Position numbers and translations under genes: made by a program. Below are positions 1-9,261 of a stretch of DNA of 64,000 nucleotides, in pieces; within the stretch, counting starts at the first letter, position 1; each line of letters opens with the position of its first letter. The notes beneath the pieces are model-generated. The model ran no database searches. It worked only from the letters and a program-made list of their open reading frames with translations, and had not been told where the DNA came from. The DNA comes from Gemmatimonas phototrophica. GTDB taxonomy: Bacteria; Latescibacterota; UBA2968; UBA8231. The stretch covers positions 1 to 64,000 of the forward strand of contig CAMAVQ010000007.1 in NCBI GenBank assembly GCA_945861755.1, read 5' to 3'.

Positions 1-1
1 T

Positions 2-229
2 TGGAACGACATCCCCGGCACCAAACCAGTCGGCCAGCAGAGCGACGCAGACCGCGTGTTGCCCGGCGAGGGGGTGGGCCCGCTGAAGGAAATCGAGCGC
101 CTGGCCCTGCAGCAGGGCTATCAGGGCTTTGTCTCCCTGGAGCTGTTCAACCCCACCCTGTGGCAGCGCGATCCAGAAGAGGTGGCCCGCCTGGGCATGG
201 AGAAGATGAAAGCCTACTTCGCCGGCTGA
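2..229 (+). CDS. C-terminal part of sugar phosphate isomerase/epimerase (TIM-barrel, AP endonuclease family 2-like), truncated by window start
   Basis: Frame 2 reads WNDIPGTKPVGQQSDADRVLPGEGVGPLKEIERLALQQGYQGFVSLELFNPTLWQRDPEEVARLGMEKMKAYFAG*, typical C-terminus of the family; the listed 102 aa frame-1 ORF is not the real frame. Confidence 0.8.
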   Translation, partial: WNDIPGTKPVGQQSDADRVLPGEGVGPLKEIERLALQQGYQGFVSLELFNPTLWQRDPEEVARLGMEKMKAYFAG

Positions 230-371
230 TTTTTGTCCTTGCCTGCGGGACCCTTCGCCCTTATCTATGGGGAAAGATCCCTGATCGTTTTTGTCGAAAT
301 TTCCGATAAAATCTGTACGTTCCCTAAAGGGATTGCCGAGTGATCGGTGCCGGAACATGCTGGTTGTGTTC

Positions 372-392
372 CGTGTAGGGGATGCCCCTACA
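372..392. terminator. Hairpin between convergent genes (TGTAGGGG-ATG-CCCCTACA), extendable by GGTTGTG/CACAACC
   Basis: Perfect 8-bp stem 374-381/385-392 with 3-nt loop, plus outer 7-bp stem 362-368/394-400; lies between converging stops at 229 and 393. Confidence 0.4.
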
Positions 393-893
393 TCACAACC
401 CGAGGATTTCGCGCGTCACCCTGGGGAGTTGGTGCCAGTCGCGCAGCTCGTAGCGGTTGCCGTCCACGTCCTCGACCAGGGCGCGGTACCCGGAAAGGGG
501 GCGGATGCTGGTGCGGATGCCCCGGATCTCCAGGCGGCGCGGGCCGCGGCTGGTCTCCACCTCGATAAAGACCACTCCAAACTCCTCGCCGATGTCGTGG
601 ATCTGGGTGATGACCGGGCGAAAGTAAAACTTGTCCAGCTCTTCGCGCAGCACCTGCCGGCTTTGGGCGTCCAGGCGCTCCGGATCTTCTAGCAGTCCCA
701 GCTCGGCCCCGTCGGCCAGGAAGAAACCGATGTAGCGGTCGGCCGCCTCCAGCGGAAAGGCCCGGCGCACCTCCACGCCCGGGTGCTCCTGGTCGCCCAC
801 CTTCACCATTAGGTTGCCCCGCGCCGAACGGGTACAGCGCAGCAGGGCTGGATCTAGCAGGTGGTTGGCGTAGTTGTGGTCGCGGTCTTCCAT
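393..893 (-). CDS. DUF1854 domain-containing protein
   Basis: MEDRDHNYANHLLDPALLRCTRSARGNLMVKVGDQEHPGVEVRRAFPL...DKFYFRPVITQIHDIGEEFGVVFIEVETSRGPR; immediately downstream of an ABC transporter, as is usual for this family. Confidence 0.8.
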   Translation of the reverse strand: MEDRDHNYANHLLDPALLRCTRSARGNLMVKVGDQEHPGVEVRRAFPLEAADRYIGFFLADGAELGLLEDPERLDAQSRQVLREELDKFYFRPVITQIHDIGEEFGVVFIEVETSRGPRRLEIRGIRTSIRPLSGYRALVEDVDGNRYELRDWHQLPRVTREILGL

Positions 894-894
894 C

Positions 895-3129
895 TCACAC
901 CGCCCGCATCCGGGCCATCTCGGTTTGCATGTCCACCAGTTTGCGGTACAACCCGTCCTCCTTGGCCAGCAGTTCCTCATGGGTGCCCACCTCGACAATG
1001 CGTCCCTGGTCGAGGACCAGTAGCCGGTGGGCGTTCTTGAGGGTGGAGAGCCGGTGGGCGATGGCAAAGGTGGTGCGCCCGGCGATCAGGCGTCCCAGGG
1101 CTTCCTGGATCTCGTATTCGGTCTGGGTGTCCACCGAGCTGGTGGCCTCGTCGAGGATGAGGATATGCGGGTCGCTAATCAGGGCGCGGGCGATGGAGAT
1201 GCGCTGGCGCTCACCCCCCGACAGCCGTGCCCCGCGCTCGCCCACCTCAGTGTCGTAGCCGTCGGGGAAGTGCATGACGAACTTGTGGGCGTTGGCGGCC
1301 CGCGCCACGGCGATGATCTCCTCGCGGCTGGCATCTGGCTTGCCATAGGCGATGTTCTCGGCGATGCTGCCCTGAAAGAGCAGCGGCTCCTGCAGCACCA
1401 CCCCGATCTGGCCGCGCAGCTGCTGCTGGGCCAGCTCCTGGATCGGCACCCCGTCGATGAGCAACTGGCCGTCGGTGGCGTCGTAGAAGCGCGAAATCAG
1501 ATTCACCAGTGTGGACTTGCCCGCCCCGCTGGGCCCGACAATGCCGATCATCTCCCCCGGTTTCACCGCAAAGCTGACATCGTCGAGGATACGCGCCGAG
1601 CCGTCATAGGTGAAGCTGACCTGCTGGAACTCCACCGCCCCCTGCAGTACGCCCGGGTCCCTGGGCTGGGCAATGTCGGCGACATCGCCCGGAGTATCGA
1701 GGATCTCGAAGACCCGCTCGGCGCTGGTGGCGGCACTCTCTAGTCGCTCCGAGAGCAGGCACAGGTCCCGCACCGGCTGGTAGAACATCGTCATATAGGA
1801 GATGAAGAGCTGCAACTGGCCCACGCTCAGTTCGCCCCCCAGCACCTTGCGCCCCCCGTACCACCAGATGATCAGTGAGCCGATGGAAGTGACAAAGGTC
1901 ATACTCGGCATGAACCAGGAGCGCATCCTGACCGCTTCCATACGCGCGCGGCGCAGCTCGGAATTGCGCTGGTCGAAGCGGGCGATTTCGCGCCGCTCCT
2001 GGGCGAAGGCCTTGACCACCTTGGCCCCGGGAATGGTGTCGGCCAGGTGGGCGTTGAGCGAGGCGATGCGGCGCCAGATGCCGTGGAAGACCCAGTGGAT
2101 GCGTTTGCGGTAGAAAAGGGTGCTGATCACCATCACCGGGGTGGGGGCCATCGCCAACAGGGCCAGTTTCCAGTCGGTGAAGAGCAGGACCAGACCGATG
2201 CCCACCAGGGTCAGGATAGAGATCACCATCTCCTGGAAACCCTCGGTGATGAACTCCTGCAGGCGCTCGGTGTCGCTGGTCACCCGGGTCATGATCCGCC
2301 CGGTGCTGTGTTTGTTGTAGAAACTCAGCGCCAGGAATTGCAGGTAGTTGTAGACCTCGGTCTGCAGGTCGTAGATCACCCGCTGCCCCAGCCAGCCCAG
2401 GGCATAGGCCCGTCCTCCGGCGATCAGGGCACGGGCTGCGTACACCCCCAAGAGGCCCAGCACCGCGGCCAACAACAGATCTGCCGCGTTGGCGGCGCGC
2501 GAGTCGGGCACCAGCACGTTGTCGAGCAGCCAGGCGTTGAACTGGGGCGGCACCAGGCTGATGCCGGTCAGGGCCAGGGTGAGCAGAAATCCGCCCAACG
2601 CCTTCCACTTGTAGGGCCGCACGTAGTTGAAAAGCCGCCAGAAGGTCTCGGTCTTGCGGATGCAGTTGGGGCAGACCTTGCTGCCCGACCGCAGCGCACG
2701 GCCGCAGGTGGCGCAATGCTCCACAGCGGGCAGGGCCGGCGGCGGTGGGCCTTCGGCGGCGGCCTGATTCTGTCCCAGATCGGCCAGCGCCGCGCCCACT
2801 ACCTGAGGCAGAGCGGAAAATTTGTAGTAGATGCTGGGGGAGAAACGCAGCAGCTCGACGGTCTCGTCGGCCAGATCAGCCAGGAGGGCGCCGTTGCCCA
2901 CGTAGTTCTTGCTGTGGACCCGCTGCACCTGCTGGAGGGGAATGGACACGACCTGTCCATCGTGGTGGAGCACCAGCAGGCGTTCGTCAGTGAGGGCCAG
3001 CCACGACTGCCCGTAACGGCCCTGGGGGGTGATATCGGCCGAAAGCAGGACCAGCAGCAATTCACCTGGGTGCAACTGGCCGCGCAAACGGGTGGCTATC
3101 TCAGGCGAGATAGGCTCCACCAGATTCAC
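895..3129 (-). CDS. ABC transporter fused permease/ATPase with N-terminal PH-like domain and zinc ribbon
   Basis: Walker A GPSGAGKST, signature LSGGERQRISIARAL, ILDEATSSVD; N-terminal extension with CATCG...CPNC. Confidence 0.93.
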   Translation of the reverse strand: MNLVEPISPEIATRLRGQLHPGELLLVLLSADITPQGRYGQSWLALTDERLLVLHHDGQVVSIPLQQVQRVHSKNYVGNGALLADLADETVELLRFSPSIYYKFSALPQVVGAALADLGQNQAAAEGPPPPALPAVEHCATCGRALRSGSKVCPNCIRKTETFWRLFNYVRPYKWKALGGFLLTLALTGISLVPPQFNAWLLDNVLVPDSRAANAADLLLAAVLGLLGVYAARALIAGGRAYALGWLGQRVIYDLQTEVYNYLQFLALSFYNKHSTGRIMTRVTSDTERLQEFITEGFQEMVISILTLVGIGLVLLFTDWKLALLAMAPTPVMVISTLFYRKRIHWVFHGIWRRIASLNAHLADTIPGAKVVKAFAQERREIARFDQRNSELRRARMEAVRMRSWFMPSMTFVTSIGSLIIWWYGGRKVLGGELSVGQLQLFISYMTMFYQPVRDLCLLSERLESAATSAERVFEILDTPGDVADIAQPRDPGVLQGAVEFQQVSFTYDGSARILDDVSFAVKPGEMIGIVGPSGAGKSTLVNLISRFYDATDGQLLIDGVPIQELAQQQLRGQIGVVLQEPLLFQGSIAENIAYGKPDASREEIIAVARAANAHKFVMHFPDGYDTEVGERGARLSGGERQRISIARALISDPHILILDEATSSVDTQTEYEIQEALGRLIAGRTTFAIAHRLSTLKNAHRLLVLDQGRIVEVGTHEELLAKEDGLYRKLVDMQTEMARMRAV

Positions 3130-3231
3130 CGCAGCCTCTGTGTGTGCTCTATTGCCAAACTCAGATTTTCTGTATTTTGTGGATGCATTTTAAACTAAGT
3201 CCTGACCCAATTCCAGGCAAACTTCCCATCC

Positions 3232-4719
3232 ATGCAATTGCCCCAGCCCGATTCGGGGCGCCTCGAACGGCGCCCCCAGCTCCTGCGTGGCCTGCAGAAG
3301 CTCCTGCGCCCTGACCAGGTGATCCACCTGCCCGAGGACTTGGCGGTGTACGAGTGCGATGCCCTCTCCGCCTATCACCAGCAGCCCATGGCCGTGGCCC
3401 TGCCCGAGTCCACCGGGGAGGTATCGGCCCTGATGCGCCTGTGCCATCAGCTCGGGTTGCCGGTGGTGCCCTGGGGGGCCGGCACCGGCCTGTCGGGCGG
3501 GGCCCTGCCTCTACAAGATGGATTGCTGTTGAGCCTGGCCCGGCTCAACCACATCCTCGACATCGACCTGGCCAACCGCACGGTGACGGTGCAGCCAGGG
3601 GTCACCAACCTCAGTGTCACCAACGCGGTGCGGGCCCAGGGTTTCTACTACGCCCCCGACCCCTCCAGCCAGATTGCCTGCAGCATCGGCGGCAACATCG
3701 CCGAGAACTCGGGCGGGGTACACTGCCTCAAATACGGCACCACCACCAACAACGTGCTGGGTATCGAGGTGGTGCTGGCCGACGGCGAGGTGGTGCGCCT
3801 GGGCGGCAAGGGCATGGACCAGGCCGGGTACGACCTGCTGGGCCTTTTCACCGGCTCCGAGGGATTGTTGGGGATCATCACCGAGGCGGTGCTGCGCATC
3901 CTGCCCCGCCCGGAAAAAGCCAAGGCGATGATGGCCGCCTTTGCCGGGGTGGAGGAAGCCGGCCAGGCGGTGGCCGCCATCATCGGCGCCGGCATGGTCC
4001 CGGCAGGCCTGGAGATCATGGACCGGCTCTCCATCGAGGCGGTGGAGGCCTTTATGGGCGCGGGTTATCCCCGGGATGTGGAGGCGCTGCTCTTGGTGGA
4101 GCTGGACGGGGCGGCCAGCGAGGTGGACCACCTCATCGGCACGGTGGAGGAGTTGCTGCGCCAGAGCGGGGCCACTGAAATACACCTCGCCCGCACCGAA
4201 GAGGAGCGCCTGAAGATGTGGGCCGGCCGCAAAGCCGCCTTTCCGGCCATGGGCCGGATCAGCCCCGACTATTATTGCATGGACGGCACCATCCCGCGCC
4301 GCGCCCTGCCCCTAGTGTTGGGCCGCATCCGCGAACTGTCGGCCCAGCACGGCCTGCGGGTGGCCAATGTCTTCCACGCCGGCGACGGCAACCTCCATCC
4401 CCTCGTCCTCTACGACAGCAACCAGCCAGGCGAGCTGGAAAAGGCCGAGGAGTTGGGGCTGGAGATCCTCAGGCTCTGTGTGGAGGTGGGCGGGGTGCTC
4501 AGCGGCGAACACGGCATCGGCATCGAGAAAGAGGCGCTGATGGGTTTCATGTTCACCGAGGAGGATCTGGAGGCCCAGCGGCGGATCAAGACCGCCTTCG
4601 ACCCTTTCTGGCTGCTCAACCCGGGCAAGGTCTATCCGGTGCTGCACCGCTGCATCAAGGGGGGCCGGGCCCATGTACACCAGGGCGACCAGCGCTTCGC
4701 GCACCTGGAACGCTTCTGA
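3232..4719 (+). CDS. glcD: Glycolate oxidase subunit GlcD-like FAD-linked oxidase
   Basis: PVVPWGAGTGLSGGALPL, PDPSSQIACSIGGNIAENSGGVHCLKYGTT, VFHAGDGNLHPL, SGEHGIGIEK. Confidence 0.9.
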   Translation: MQLPQPDSGRLERRPQLLRGLQKLLRPDQVIHLPEDLAVYECDALSAYHQQPMAVALPESTGEVSALMRLCHQLGLPVVPWGAGTGLSGGALPLQDGLLLSLARLNHILDIDLANRTVTVQPGVTNLSVTNAVRAQGFYYAPDPSSQIACSIGGNIAENSGGVHCLKYGTTTNNVLGIEVVLADGEVVRLGGKGMDQAGYDLLGLFTGSEGLLGIITEAVLRILPRPEKAKAMMAAFAGVEEAGQAVAAIIGAGMVPAGLEIMDRLSIEAVEAFMGAGYPRDVEALLLVELDGAASEVDHLIGTVEELLRQSGATEIHLARTEEERLKMWAGRKAAFPAMGRISPDYYCMDGTIPRRALPLVLGRIRELSAQHGLRVANVFHAGDGNLHPLVLYDSNQPGELEKAEELGLEILRLCVEVGGVLSGEHGIGIEKEALMGFMFTEEDLEAQRRIKTAFDPFWLLNPGKVYPVLHRCIKGGRAHVHQGDQRFAHLERF

Positions 4720-5840
4720 TGTCCTGCCTGTCCACTCCCGAGGCAGTGCACGAGCGGGTGCGCCAGGCCCTGGACCAGCACACCCCCCTGCACCTCTTCG
4801 CCGGGCGCACCAAGGACCGGCTGGGCTGCCGGGCCAGCACCCTCCTCCCCCTAGATTTGTCCGGGCTGGATCAGTTGGTCAGCTACGAACCCCGCGAGTT
4901 GATCCTGGTGGTGCAGCCGGGCATGAAGCTGCGGGCCGTGGAGGAATTGCTGGTCGGGGAAAATCAGCACCTGCTCTTTGAGCCGCCCCACTGGGGCGAG
5001 GCAGCCACTATTGGCGGGGCCGTGGCCTGCAACCTGTCCGGGCCGCGCCGTTTCAAGGCCGGGGGTCTGCGCGATTTTATTTTGGGAATAGAGATGATCG
5101 ACGGCTGCGGCCAGCGCATCCGCGGCGGGGGCAAGGTGGTCAAGAACGTGACCGGCTACGACCTGCCTCGCACCCTGTGCGGCAGCTTTGGCACCCTGGG
5201 GCCGCTGACCGAACTGTGCTTCAAGGTGTGGCCCCGGCCCGCTGCGCAGCAGACCCTGACGCTCCACGGGCTGTCCCCGGCGGCGGCGGTGGAGCGTATG
5301 ACCAATCTGGCTGGCCGGCCTTGGGAACTCACCGGCCTGGCCTACACCCCCTCTCGCCTGCTGATCCGGGTCGAGGGACCAGAGCCAGCAGTGGCCGCCC
5401 AGGTGCGGCAACTCAGGGAGTTGCTGGCCGGCGAGCAGTCGCTGCTTGAAGACGCCGCCTCGCGCGCCTGCTGGCAGGATCTGCGCGAATTGACTTCCCT
5501 ACAGCCGGGTCCCGGAGAGGTGCTCTGGCGCTTCTCCCAACCCCCTGCCGAGGCCGCCCGCCTGCACCAAGCCCTGGAACCCCACGGCCTAACCCGTTAT
5601 GCCATCGACTGGGGCGGCGGCCTGTTGTGGGCCGTGTTGCCCACTTCGGCGCTGGACGTCTCCTTGCACCAACTGGCCCTCGCCCACCAGGGCCTGGCCT
5701 GGCGCTTCGCCACCGGACCCGACGACCCCAACGAAGCCGCCTTCACCCCGCTATCCCCCGGCCTGGCCCGCGTCAATCAAAAGCTCAAGGCCGCCTTCGA
5801 TCCGCAGGGGATCTTTAATCCGGGCCGGATGGGGGTTTAA
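4719..5840 (+). CDS. glcE: Glycolate oxidase subunit GlcE-like FAD-binding protein
   Basis: MSCLSTPEAVHERVRQAL...ATIGGAVACNLSGPRRFKAGGLRDFILGIEMIDGCGQRIRGGGKVVKNVTGYDLPRTLCGSFGTLG; TGATG overlap with glcD. Confidence 0.88.
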   Translation: MSCLSTPEAVHERVRQALDQHTPLHLFAGRTKDRLGCRASTLLPLDLSGLDQLVSYEPRELILVVQPGMKLRAVEELLVGENQHLLFEPPHWGEAATIGGAVACNLSGPRRFKAGGLRDFILGIEMIDGCGQRIRGGGKVVKNVTGYDLPRTLCGSFGTLGPLTELCFKVWPRPAAQQTLTLHGLSPAAAVERMTNLAGRPWELTGLAYTPSRLLIRVEGPEPAVAAQVRQLRELLAGEQSLLEDAASRACWQDLRELTSLQPGPGEVLWRFSQPPAEAARLHQALEPHGLTRYAIDWGGGLLWAVLPTSALDVSLHQLALAHQGLAWRFATGPDDPNEAAFTPLSPGLARVNQKLKAAFDPQGIFNPGRMGV

Positions 5841-5847
5841 ATACCCC

Positions 5848-7032
5848 TCAGAACACCTGCCCGGCCCGGTACCCCGGCGGCGGGGTGGGTTCGCCGCTGA
5901 GCCACTGGGCCCGGTTGCGCTGGGCCCACACATATTGGTAGTCGTAGCTGGGATCAGGCGGGGAAATATTGCCCTTCGATGGGTACTTGGCGATGGCCTC
6001 CTCTACCAGGTCCACCCCCAACCCCGGCGCATCCGGCACCAGAATGTGGCTCTGCTCGATGCGGGGCTGCCCGGTCATCACCTCGTAACGCTGCGGCACG
6101 TCGTCCTCCAGATGCTCCAGGATGAGGAAATTGGGCAGAGTGGCCAACAGATGTACCGCCGCCATCTCGGCCACCGGCCCCAACGAGCCGTCGTGTGGGG
6201 CCACGGTGATGTAGTGGGCCTCGGCCATGGCGGCGATCTTCTTCATCTGCAGCAAACCGCCGGCCCGCCCAGTGTCGGGCTGCACCACATCGATGATCTC
6301 CCGCTCGATCAGTTCCCGCACCCCGTACAAGGTGGCGTGGCGCTCGCCGGCGGCGATGGGGATGTCCACCGCTTCCGACACCCGGGCGAGGGCCTCGATG
6401 TTCTCGGGCGCCACCGGGTCCTCGTAGAAGAGCAGGTCGAACTCCTCCAGCCGGCGCCCCAGGGCGATGGCGTCGCGGGTGGTCAGCCAGGGCGGCCCGT
6501 GTACGTCCACCATCAGATCCACCTCCGGCCCCACCTCCTCGCGAATGGCGGCCACGGTCTCGACGCAGTTTTTCAGCCCCCCGGTCTTGACCGCGTCGTA
6601 GCCGCGGTCGACCAGCTGGCGGGCCCGCTCCGCGCTGTGGGCGTGGGCGTAGATGCGGATCCGGTCGCGCATCTTGCCCCCCAGCAGGCTCCACACCGGC
6701 ACCCCCAGGGCCTTGCCCTTGATGTCCCAGAGCGCCATCTCGATGCCGGTCATGGCGCCGCTGCCCACGACGCCGGTCATGCCGTGGCCCATCATCGCCA
6801 CCAGCATTTTGTGCCACAGTCGCTCGATGTTGCCCGGATCCTCGCCCACCAGCAGGGATTCGAGGTCGCGGATCGCCGTCTCCACCACCCGCGGCCAGCC
6901 GCTGGCCTCCCCCACCCCGTAGATCCCCTCATCGGTGAACACCTTCACAAAGAGCCAGTTGCGAGCGGCCCAGCCCCCCGCCTCGGGGGGGCCGGCATGC
7001 ATCAGATAGGTCTGGATCTGGGTGATTTTCAT
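5848..7032 (-). CDS. Mandelate racemase/muconate lactonizing enzyme family (enolase superfamily; galactonate dehydratase-like)
   Basis: MKITQIQTYLMHAGPPEAGGWAARNWLFVKVFTDEGIYGVGEASG...YEDPVAPENIEALARV...DTGRAGGLLQMKKIAAMAEAHYITVAPH. Confidence 0.9.
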   Translation of the reverse strand: MKITQIQTYLMHAGPPEAGGWAARNWLFVKVFTDEGIYGVGEASGWPRVVETAIRDLESLLVGEDPGNIERLWHKMLVAMMGHGMTGVVGSGAMTGIEMALWDIKGKALGVPVWSLLGGKMRDRIRIYAHAHSAERARQLVDRGYDAVKTGGLKNCVETVAAIREEVGPEVDLMVDVHGPPWLTTRDAIALGRRLEEFDLLFYEDPVAPENIEALARVSEAVDIPIAAGERHATLYGVRELIEREIIDVVQPDTGRAGGLLQMKKIAAMAEAHYITVAPHDGSLGPVAEMAAVHLLATLPNFLILEHLEDDVPQRYEVMTGQPRIEQSHILVPDAPGLGVDLVEEAIAKYPSKGNISPPDPSYDYQYVWAQRNRAQWLSGEPTPPPGYRAGQVF

Positions 7033-7107
7033 CGGTTGCTCCCGGGTTGTGAAGTCCGGGGGAAGTATAATAAATGCCAGACTCAGGCTCCAGCCGGCCC
7101 CCTGGGT

Positions 7108-7136
7108 TTGACAGGCTCCCTTCTTTTTCATTAATT
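7108..7136 (+). promoter_or_regulatory. Predicted sigma70 promoter TTGACA-17-TTAATT upstream of polyprenyl synthase
   Basis: Exact -35 at 7108-7113, 17-nt spacer, AT-rich -10 at 7131-7136. Confidence 0.5.
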
Positions 7137-7158
7137 TGTCGTTTTCTAATAGTTTAGG

Positions 7159-8199
7159 GTGCAGTGCGGCGCCGGGATCTCCCATCTTGGTCCAGCGTGC
7201 GCTTTTCTAAGTGGGTTTGCCTTGTCGCTTGCCGCGCAACTGCTGGGTTCAATCCAGACCGAGATCGATCTCTTTGAGCAGCGCCTGGACCAGGCCCTGC
7301 AATCTGATGTCGAGTTGGTGCACCAGGTGGCCCGTTACCTGGCGCCGCTGAAGGGCAAGCGCCTGCGGCCGGCCCTGGCGGTGCTCAGCGCCCGGGCAAC
7401 CGGCGGCTGGGACGACCGGATCATCGATGCCGGCGTGGCCGTGGAGATGATCCACACCGCCACCATGATCCACGACGATGTGGTCGATTCGGCGGGGTTG
7501 CGGCGGGGCAAGAAGACGGTGAACGCGACTTGGGACAGCCGCATCGCCGTGCTGATGGGCGACTTCCTCCTCTCCCGGGCGCTCAATATCTTGGTCGGCT
7601 TGAAGAACCAGCAGGCCCTGGAGACCGTGTCCAGAGTGACGGAACGGCTGAGCCAGGGCGAGATCTACGAGATCCAGATCGGCCAGCAGACCGACACCCG
7701 CGAGGCCTCCTATTTCGCCATGGTAAGTGACAAGACCGCCTCACTGATTGCCGCTTCCTGTAAGCTAGGCCCTATTTTAGTGGGCGCCCCTCAGGAGACC
7801 ATCGAGGCCATGGGCCAGTACGGAGAAGCCCTGGGGCTGGCCTTCCAGATCGCCGACGACGTGCTCGACTTCACCGGCAACGCCGATACCCTGGGCAAAC
7901 CCGTGGGCCACGACCTGCGCGAAGGCAAGATCACGCTGCCCCTGATCCGCGCCCTGGCCGCTTCGCTGCCGGCCGAGCGGGATGCAATCGAAACCCTGCT
8001 GCGGCAGCCGGAAAAAACTGAGGCGGAGTGGGGGCAGATCGTCGTTTTTGTGGAACGCCACCAGGGTCTGCACTCGGCCCGCCAGACCGCTCGCCAGTAC
8101 GGGGAGCGGGCCGAAGAGTGCCTGAAGATCCTGCCGGCCTCCTTCTCTCGCTTGGCCCTGCAGCAGGCGGCGCGGCTGGTCGTGGAGCGCGACAACTAG
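7159..8199 (+). CDS. Polyprenyl synthetase family protein (octaprenyl/heptaprenyl diphosphate synthase-like); start codon uncertain, may be downstream
   Basis: GKRLRPALAVL, MIHTATMIHDDVVD, FQIADDVLDFTGN motifs. Confidence 0.9.
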   Translation: MQCGAGISHLGPACAFLSGFALSLAAQLLGSIQTEIDLFEQRLDQALQSDVELVHQVARYLAPLKGKRLRPALAVLSARATGGWDDRIIDAGVAVEMIHTATMIHDDVVDSAGLRRGKKTVNATWDSRIAVLMGDFLLSRALNILVGLKNQQALETVSRVTERLSQGEIYEIQIGQQTDTREASYFAMVSDKTASLIAASCKLGPILVGAPQETIEAMGQYGEALGLAFQIADDVLDFTGNADTLGKPVGHDLREGKITLPLIRALAASLPAERDAIETLLRQPEKTEAEWGQIVVFVERHQGLHSARQTARQYGERAEECLKILPASFSRLALQQAARLVVERDN

Positions 8200-8202
8200 G
8201 CA

Positions 8203-9225
8203 GTGTACAAAAAGGCTGGCTGGCTGTTGGGGGTCGCCGGGATCGCGGTGGTGCTGCTCCTGCTGCCGGCACCGGAGACAACCACACCCGTGACCCGCAC
8301 CCATCTGGCCATGGGCACGGTGATCACGGTCAAGTTCTACGGCGAAGAGCGGGACCCCGGGCCGCTGATGGACCTGGCCTTTGCGGCGATCGACCGGGTC
8401 GACACGCTGATGAGCCGGCATCTGGAGGCCAGCGAGCTGAGCCGCATCAATCGGCTGGCCGCCGACCAGGTAGTGAGCACGGTGCCGGAAATGAGTCAGG
8501 TCCTGGAGCGCGCCCAGTATTTTTCCGGGCTTTCTGGCGGGGCCTTCGATGTCACGGTGGGCGCGGTTTCGCGCTTGTGGGATTTTCCCAACGCCCGCGT
8601 GCCGCCCGCCGCGGCCCGTATCGCCGCGCTCCTGCCGCTGGTGGGGCACCGGCAGTTGCAGGTACAGGACGGCCGGGTGTTTTTCCGGCACCCAGGGATA
8701 TACCTCGACCTGGGGGCAGTGGGCAAAGGTTTTGCGGTGGATCAGGCCGTGGCCGCCCTGCAGGCCGCCGGCGTGGCCTGTGGCCTGGTCGATGTGAGCG
8801 GCAATATCCGCTTCTGGGGCCGCAAGCCAGACGGCTGGCCCTGGCGCCTGGGGGTCCAGCACCCGCGCTTGGCTGACCAGCAGATCGAGGTGGAGGACCT
8901 GGGCCTGCCGGCCCTGTCCACTTCGGGGGATTACGAACAGTATTTTGAATACCAGGGAGAGCGCTTCCACCATCTCCTCGATCCGGCCACCGGGTATCCG
9001 GCCCGCCGGGCCATCAGCGCCACCGTGTGGACCACAACGGCCACCGACGCCGATATCCTTTCGACGACGGTGTTTGTGCTGGGACCGGAGGCGGGTCTGC
9101 AACTGGTCGCGGCCCTGCCCCAGGCCGAAGCCCTGGTTTTTTTCGAAGAAGGGGGCCAACTACGCCACCGGGTCTCGGCGGGCCTGGAAGGCCGGCTCCG
9201 TTTTGCCGCTGCCCCGGAAGATTGA
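8203..9225 (+). CDS. apbE: FAD:protein FMN transferase (ApbE family)
   Basis: GTG start; MGTVITVKFYGE..., SGGAFDVTVGAVSRLWDF, DLGAVGKGFAVDQAV, HLLDPATGYPARRAISATVWTTTATDADILSTTVFVLGP. Confidence 0.9.
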   Translation: MYKKAGWLLGVAGIAVVLLLLPAPETTTPVTRTHLAMGTVITVKFYGEERDPGPLMDLAFAAIDRVDTLMSRHLEASELSRINRLAADQVVSTVPEMSQVLERAQYFSGLSGGAFDVTVGAVSRLWDFPNARVPPAAARIAALLPLVGHRQLQVQDGRVFFRHPGIYLDLGAVGKGFAVDQAVAALQAAGVACGLVDVSGNIRFWGRKPDGWPWRLGVQHPRLADQQIEVEDLGLPALSTSGDYEQYFEYQGERFHHLLDPATGYPARRAISATVWTTTATDADILSTTVFVLGPEAGLQLVAALPQAEALVFFEEGGQLRHRVSAGLEGRLRFAAAPED

Positions 9226-9261
9226 AGGCACTTAATCGATCGTATAACGAGAGTGTAGAAC

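Noticed and set aside
2047-3198. 383-aa plus-strand ORF antisense to the ABC transporter
   Set aside because: Low-complexity GC-frame artefact; the minus strand encodes a clear ABC transporter with all motifs.
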